Source: Sanderia malayensis (Eukaryota; Cnidaria; Scyphozoa; Semaeostomeae; Pelagiidae). From it: a DNA stretch of 64,000 bases. Where the stretch lies: contig RQOL01000828.1 of the NCBI GenBank assembly GCA_013076295.1, positions 3,841,219 to 3,905,218 of the forward strand, written 5' to 3'. Shown piece by piece: positions 58,690 to 64,000 of the stretch (its first letter is position 1; every line of letters starts with the position of its first letter). The notes below the pieces were generated by a model. The model did no database searches. It was not told the DNA's origin and saw nothing but the letters and a program-made list of their open reading frames with translations. Both the position numbers and the translations under genes were made by a program.

Positions 58690-61215
58690 ATACCAGATAT
58701 GAACACAACGTTCATATCTGATTGCAGAGTGCATATGGTCATTATGTTCATATTTGTGATGTGATCAGGCTGCCCTAACCATAACCCCAACCCCAACCCT
58801 AATCCTCACACCAGACACTGTTGATATCAATACGTCATGGATCTTCCTGCGCAGTGGCCTATATATGCTACTGCGCATACACGCCACCTTTAGGCCACAG
58901 TAACCCTAACCCTAACCCCAACCCTAATCCTCACACCAAACACTGTGGACAAGAATACGTCATGGATCGTCCTGCGCAGTGCCCTATATATGCTACTGCG
59001 CATACACGCCACCTTTAGGCCACAATAACCCTAACCCTAACCCCAACCCTAACACTTAACCCCAACCCTAATTCTCACACAAGACACTCTGGACATCGAT
59101 GCGTCATAGAACCTCCTGCGCAGTGGCCTATAAATGCTACTGCGCATACACGCCACCTTTAGGCCACAGTAACCCCAACCCTAATCCTCACACCAAACAC
59201 TGTGGACAAGAATACGTCATGGATCGTCCTGCGCAGTGGCCTATAAATGCTACTGCGCATACACGCCACCTTTAGGCCACAGTAACCCTAACCCTAACCA
59301 TAACCCCAACCCCAACCCTAATCCTCACACCAGACACTGTTGATATCAATACGTCATGGATCGTCCTGCGCAGTGGCCTATATATGCTACTGCGCATACA
59401 CGCCACCTTTAGGCCACAGTAACCCTAACCCTAACCCCAACCCTAATCCTCACACCAAACACTGTGGACAAGAATACGTCATGGATCGTCCTGCGCAGTG
59501 GCCTATATATGCTACTGCGCATACACGCCACCTTTAGGCCACAGTAACCCTAACCCTAACCCCAACCCTAACACTAACCCCAACCCTAATCCTCACACCA
59601 GACACTGTTGATATCAATACGTCATGGATCGTCCTGCGCAGTGGCCTATATATGCTACTGCGCATACACGCCACCTTTAGGCCACAGTAACCCTAACCCT
59701 AACCCCAACCCTAATCCTCACACCAAACACTGTGGACAAGAATACGTCATGGATCGTCCTGCGCAGTGGCCTATATATGCTACTGCGCATACACGCCACC
59801 TTTAGGCCACAGTAACCCTAACCCTAACCCTAGCCATAACCCCAACCCCAACCCTAATCCTCATACCAGACACTGTTGATATCAATACGTCATGGATCGT
59901 CCTGCGCAGTGGCCTATATATGCTACTGCGCATACACGCCACCTTTAGGCCACAGTAACCCTAACCCTAACCCCAACCCCAATCCTCACACCAAACACTG
60001 TGGACAAGAATACGTCATGGATCGTCCTACGCAGTGGCCTATATATGCTACTGCGCATACACGCCACCTTTAGGCCACAGTAACCCTAACCCTAACCCTA
60101 ACCCTAGCCCCAACATCCTCACACCAGACACTGTGGACATCGATGCGTCATAGATTCTCCTGCGCAGTGGCCGATATTTGCTACTGCACATGCACGCCCA
60201 CCTTTAGGCCACACTAACCCTAATCCTCACACCAGACACTGTTGATATCAATACGTCATGGATCCTCCTGCGCAGTGGCCTATATATGCTACTGCGCATA
60301 CACGCCACCTTTAGGCCACAGTAACCCTAACCCTAACCCCAACCCTAATCCTCACACCAAACACTGTGGACAAGAATACGTCATGGATCGTCCTGCGCAG
60401 TGGCCTATATATGCTACTGCGCATACACGCCACCTTTAGGCCACAGTAACCCTAACCCTAACCCCAACCCTAATCCTCACACCAAACACTGTGGACAAGA
60501 ATACGTCATGGATCGTCCTACGCAGTGGCCTATATATGCTACTGCGCATACACGCCACCTTTAGGCCACAGTAACCCTAACCCTAACCCTAACCCTAGCC
60601 CCAACATCCTCACACCAGACACTGTGGACATCGATGCGTCATAGATTCTCCTGCGCAGTGGCCGATATTTGCTACTGCACATGCACGCCCACCTTTAGGC
60701 CACACTAACCCTAATCCTCACACCAGACACTGTTGATATCAATACGTCATGGATCCTCCTGCGCAGTGGCCTATATATGCTACTGCGCATACACGCCACC
60801 TTTAGGCCACAGTAACCCTAACCCTAACCCCAACCCTAATCCTCACACCAAACACTGTGGACAAGAATACGTCATGGATCGTCCTGCGCAGTCGCCTATA
60901 TATGCTACTGCGCATACACGCCACCTTTAGGCCACAGTAACCCTAACCCTAACCCCAACCCTAACACTAACCCCAACCCTAATCCTCACACAAGACACTC
61001 TGGACATCGATGCGTCATAGAACCTCCTGCGCAGTGGCCTATAAATGCTACTGCGCATGCACGCCCACCTTTAGGCAAACACTAACCCAAACCCTAACAC
61101 TAACCCTAACCCTAACCCTAACCATAACCTTAACCCCAACCCTAATCCTCACACCAAACATTGGTGGACATGAATACGTCATGGATTCTCCTGCGCAATG
61201 GCTTATCTATGCCTT
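58690..61215. repeat. Satellite array with interstitial TTAGGG-type telomeric blocks
   Basis: About 18-19 monomers of 110-145 bases. Each has a core (cctgcgcagtggcctatata, tgctactgcgcatacacgcc, acctttaggccacagt), then a block of taaccctaaccctaacccca (complement of degenerate TTAGGG repeats), then cctcacaccaaacactgtgg and acaagaatacgtcatggatc. Two monomer types alternate (gttgatatcaat and gtggacaagaat), giving a 268-base dimer. A longer 491-base unit is duplicated (about 60020-60260 equals 60515-60750). The core holds nested inverted repeats (tgcgcag/ctgcgca, gtggcct/aggccac). A 65-codon open frame recurs in each dimer only because the unit lacks stops. Confidence 0.95.
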
Positions 61216-61657
61216 GCATAGAGATAATACCTCTCTATGATGCCATGCCACTATGCTACTATAAGTGCATTGATACTTTCAATGAATTGAATGTCTGGAA
61301 GAAACATTATAAATTTTAAGGTATTATGCTATGTTTATTTTACTGAATAGTTGGTTTTATAATGTTAATACTATTTCCAGAAATTGTTATCCTTCATTTG
61401 TGCAAGTTTGTGGGCCTAAACATCTCCCAGAGGCTGGAGTCCACAGGGTTTCGATGTAACAAATTGAAAAAAAAATGGCCGCGATTAGAAGCTGAGATGG
61501 CGTCTGGAGTGGAGGGTGAGCCTTGCCTTGTTAGCACTCAAGATTATCTAAAATTTCATCTCCATGATACAAAAGGAATTGGGGTTACTCTTGCCTTTCA
61601 CTTTTACGCACCCCACTGCATGCTGAATTTTTTCACAGAAACGAAAAAGATATCAAA

Positions 61658-63354
<1,697 letters not shown>

Positions 63355-63497
63355 TATTTATTTTTTAGTATTCTTTTACAGACTTTTGAGTTAAGAAAAG
63401 AAAATGGGTTTCAAAAACACATGCATGCGCTATGTAGTTTGATATGATAATATATGTTAATAGCTTTGTTTCATTTTTATGAAATAGAAAAGAACAT

Positions 63498-63503
63498 AAT
63501 AAA
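63498..63503 (+). terminator. Likely polyadenylation signal of the acetyltransferase gene
   Basis: AATAAA 144 bases after the stop codon, the first canonical hexamer downstream and in the expected strand. Confidence 0.5.
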
Positions 63504-63977
63504 TTACAACAGATGGCTTATTTATTTATTTCTTGGCTCGGAAATACGCAAAAAAAACGGGATGAATTACCAGAAAGTTCGCAAAAGAACTCTGGCGTTT
63601 TTCATGCCGCAACGAATTTATGACTCATATTAAGAATAAAGGAAAAATATCGTTTGCCCATTTTAACCCTTGTATAACCATTTGGATTCCCACCCTTCGC
63701 AACACCCAAGGCTTCTACTGCACATGCTCTGATCACCTTTTGATGGCGGTATTGCATTGCACCCAGGGGAACCATTACGTAATCTATGCTCCTGCAAATG
63801 CTACTCCGCAGTTACCTCTTCTCTGGACTCCCTGTTTGTCCATCCCATAATCCCATGTATGAATGACTCGCACATGTTTATTTTCGCTCTTTTTCTTTGG
63901 GAAGCAAGCAAAGCAGCGCCACCATCATCTCTTTTTACCAGCCACGAGGAGCGATTTTATAACAAAACTACTTAACC

Positions 63978-64000
63978 ATGGCTGACTACAATTCTGTCCC
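63978..64000 (+). CDS. Possible start of a further gene at the right edge
   Basis: An ATG in good context (aaccATGG) opens a frame MADYNSV that runs off the window. Seven codons are too few to identify anything. From 63504 to 63977 no gene is seen. Confidence 0.2.

Noticed and set aside
58821..60930. Six to seven repeated 65-codon open frames starting MISIRHGSS
   Set aside because: They recur at the satellite period (268 or 491 bases), translate telomeric repeats as Asn-Pro runs and have no independent support; they are by-products of the array.
58690..61215. CRISPR-like array
   Set aside because: Repeats and spacers are both repeated, unit length is over 100 bases and the genome is animal; it is a satellite.
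61010..61240. Thr/Leu-rich 76-codon frame (LTLTLTLT)
   Set aside because: Another reading frame of telomeric repeats.

Overview
The window is nuclear DNA of a multicellular animal. The genes are split by many short introns with GT-AG (twice GC-AG) borders, and their products are animal families: an F-BAR/HR1/SH3 protein of the CIP4/FBP17 group, CCDC18, WDR83, a CD38-type ADP-ribosyl cyclase, a heterotrimeric G-protein alpha subunit, and spermidine/spermine acetyltransferase. Vertebrate-type TTAGGG repeats and pogo/Tigger-like, Helitron-like and SINE-like elements occur between and inside genes. Base composition is AT-rich and genes are compact. I suspect a non-bilaterian or early-branching animal (cnidarian or sponge), but this is an inference from gene style, not a species identification.

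Layout. 1-4359 (+): last six exons of an SLC2A13-like proton/myo-inositol transporter, cut by the left edge. 4360-15636: gene-poor, with one small secreted cysteine-rich peptide gene (6757-7053, -), several foldback repeats and a tRNA-like SINE remnant. 15637-21341 (-): CIP4/FBP17-type F-BAR protein in 12 exons. 22509-23651 (-): intronless G-alpha-s-like gene. 24962-37208 (-): CCDC18 orthologue in 23 exons, 1479 codons. 37845-39222 (+): WDR83, head-to-head with CCDC18. 39644-41097 (-): AGPAT-type acyltransferase. 41674-44321 (-): CD38-type ADP-ribosyl cyclase homologue lacking key catalytic residues. 46055-51537 (-): protein with 14 C2H2 zinc fingers in 7 exons. 51977-52327 (+): first exons of a possible NYN-domain gene, head-to-head with the zinc-finger gene. 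52330-58490: sparse, with a Helitron-like element and a possible B-box-like gene (-) that may be broken. 58690-61215: satellite array combining a roughly 70-bp GC-rich core with degenerate TTAGGG telomeric blocks. 61658-63354 (+): spermidine/spermine N1-acetyltransferase in 6 exons.

Most gene models were assembled by hand: reading phase is continuous across every junction and each total length agrees with its family (CCDC18 1479 aa, WDR83 308 aa, SSAT 172 aa, AGPAT 296 aa, F-BAR protein 536 aa). The genes do not form a pathway; they are unrelated housekeeping, cytoskeletal and signalling genes. Two pairs share short bidirectional promoters (CCDC18/WDR83 and zinc finger/NYN). The most notable items are the cyclase homologue without its catalytic glutamate, the telomere-like satellite with an isolated copy in a promoter about 7 kb away, a long hairpin near 9.9 kb, and the cysteine-rich peptide gene whose splice acceptor lies in a tandem duplication.
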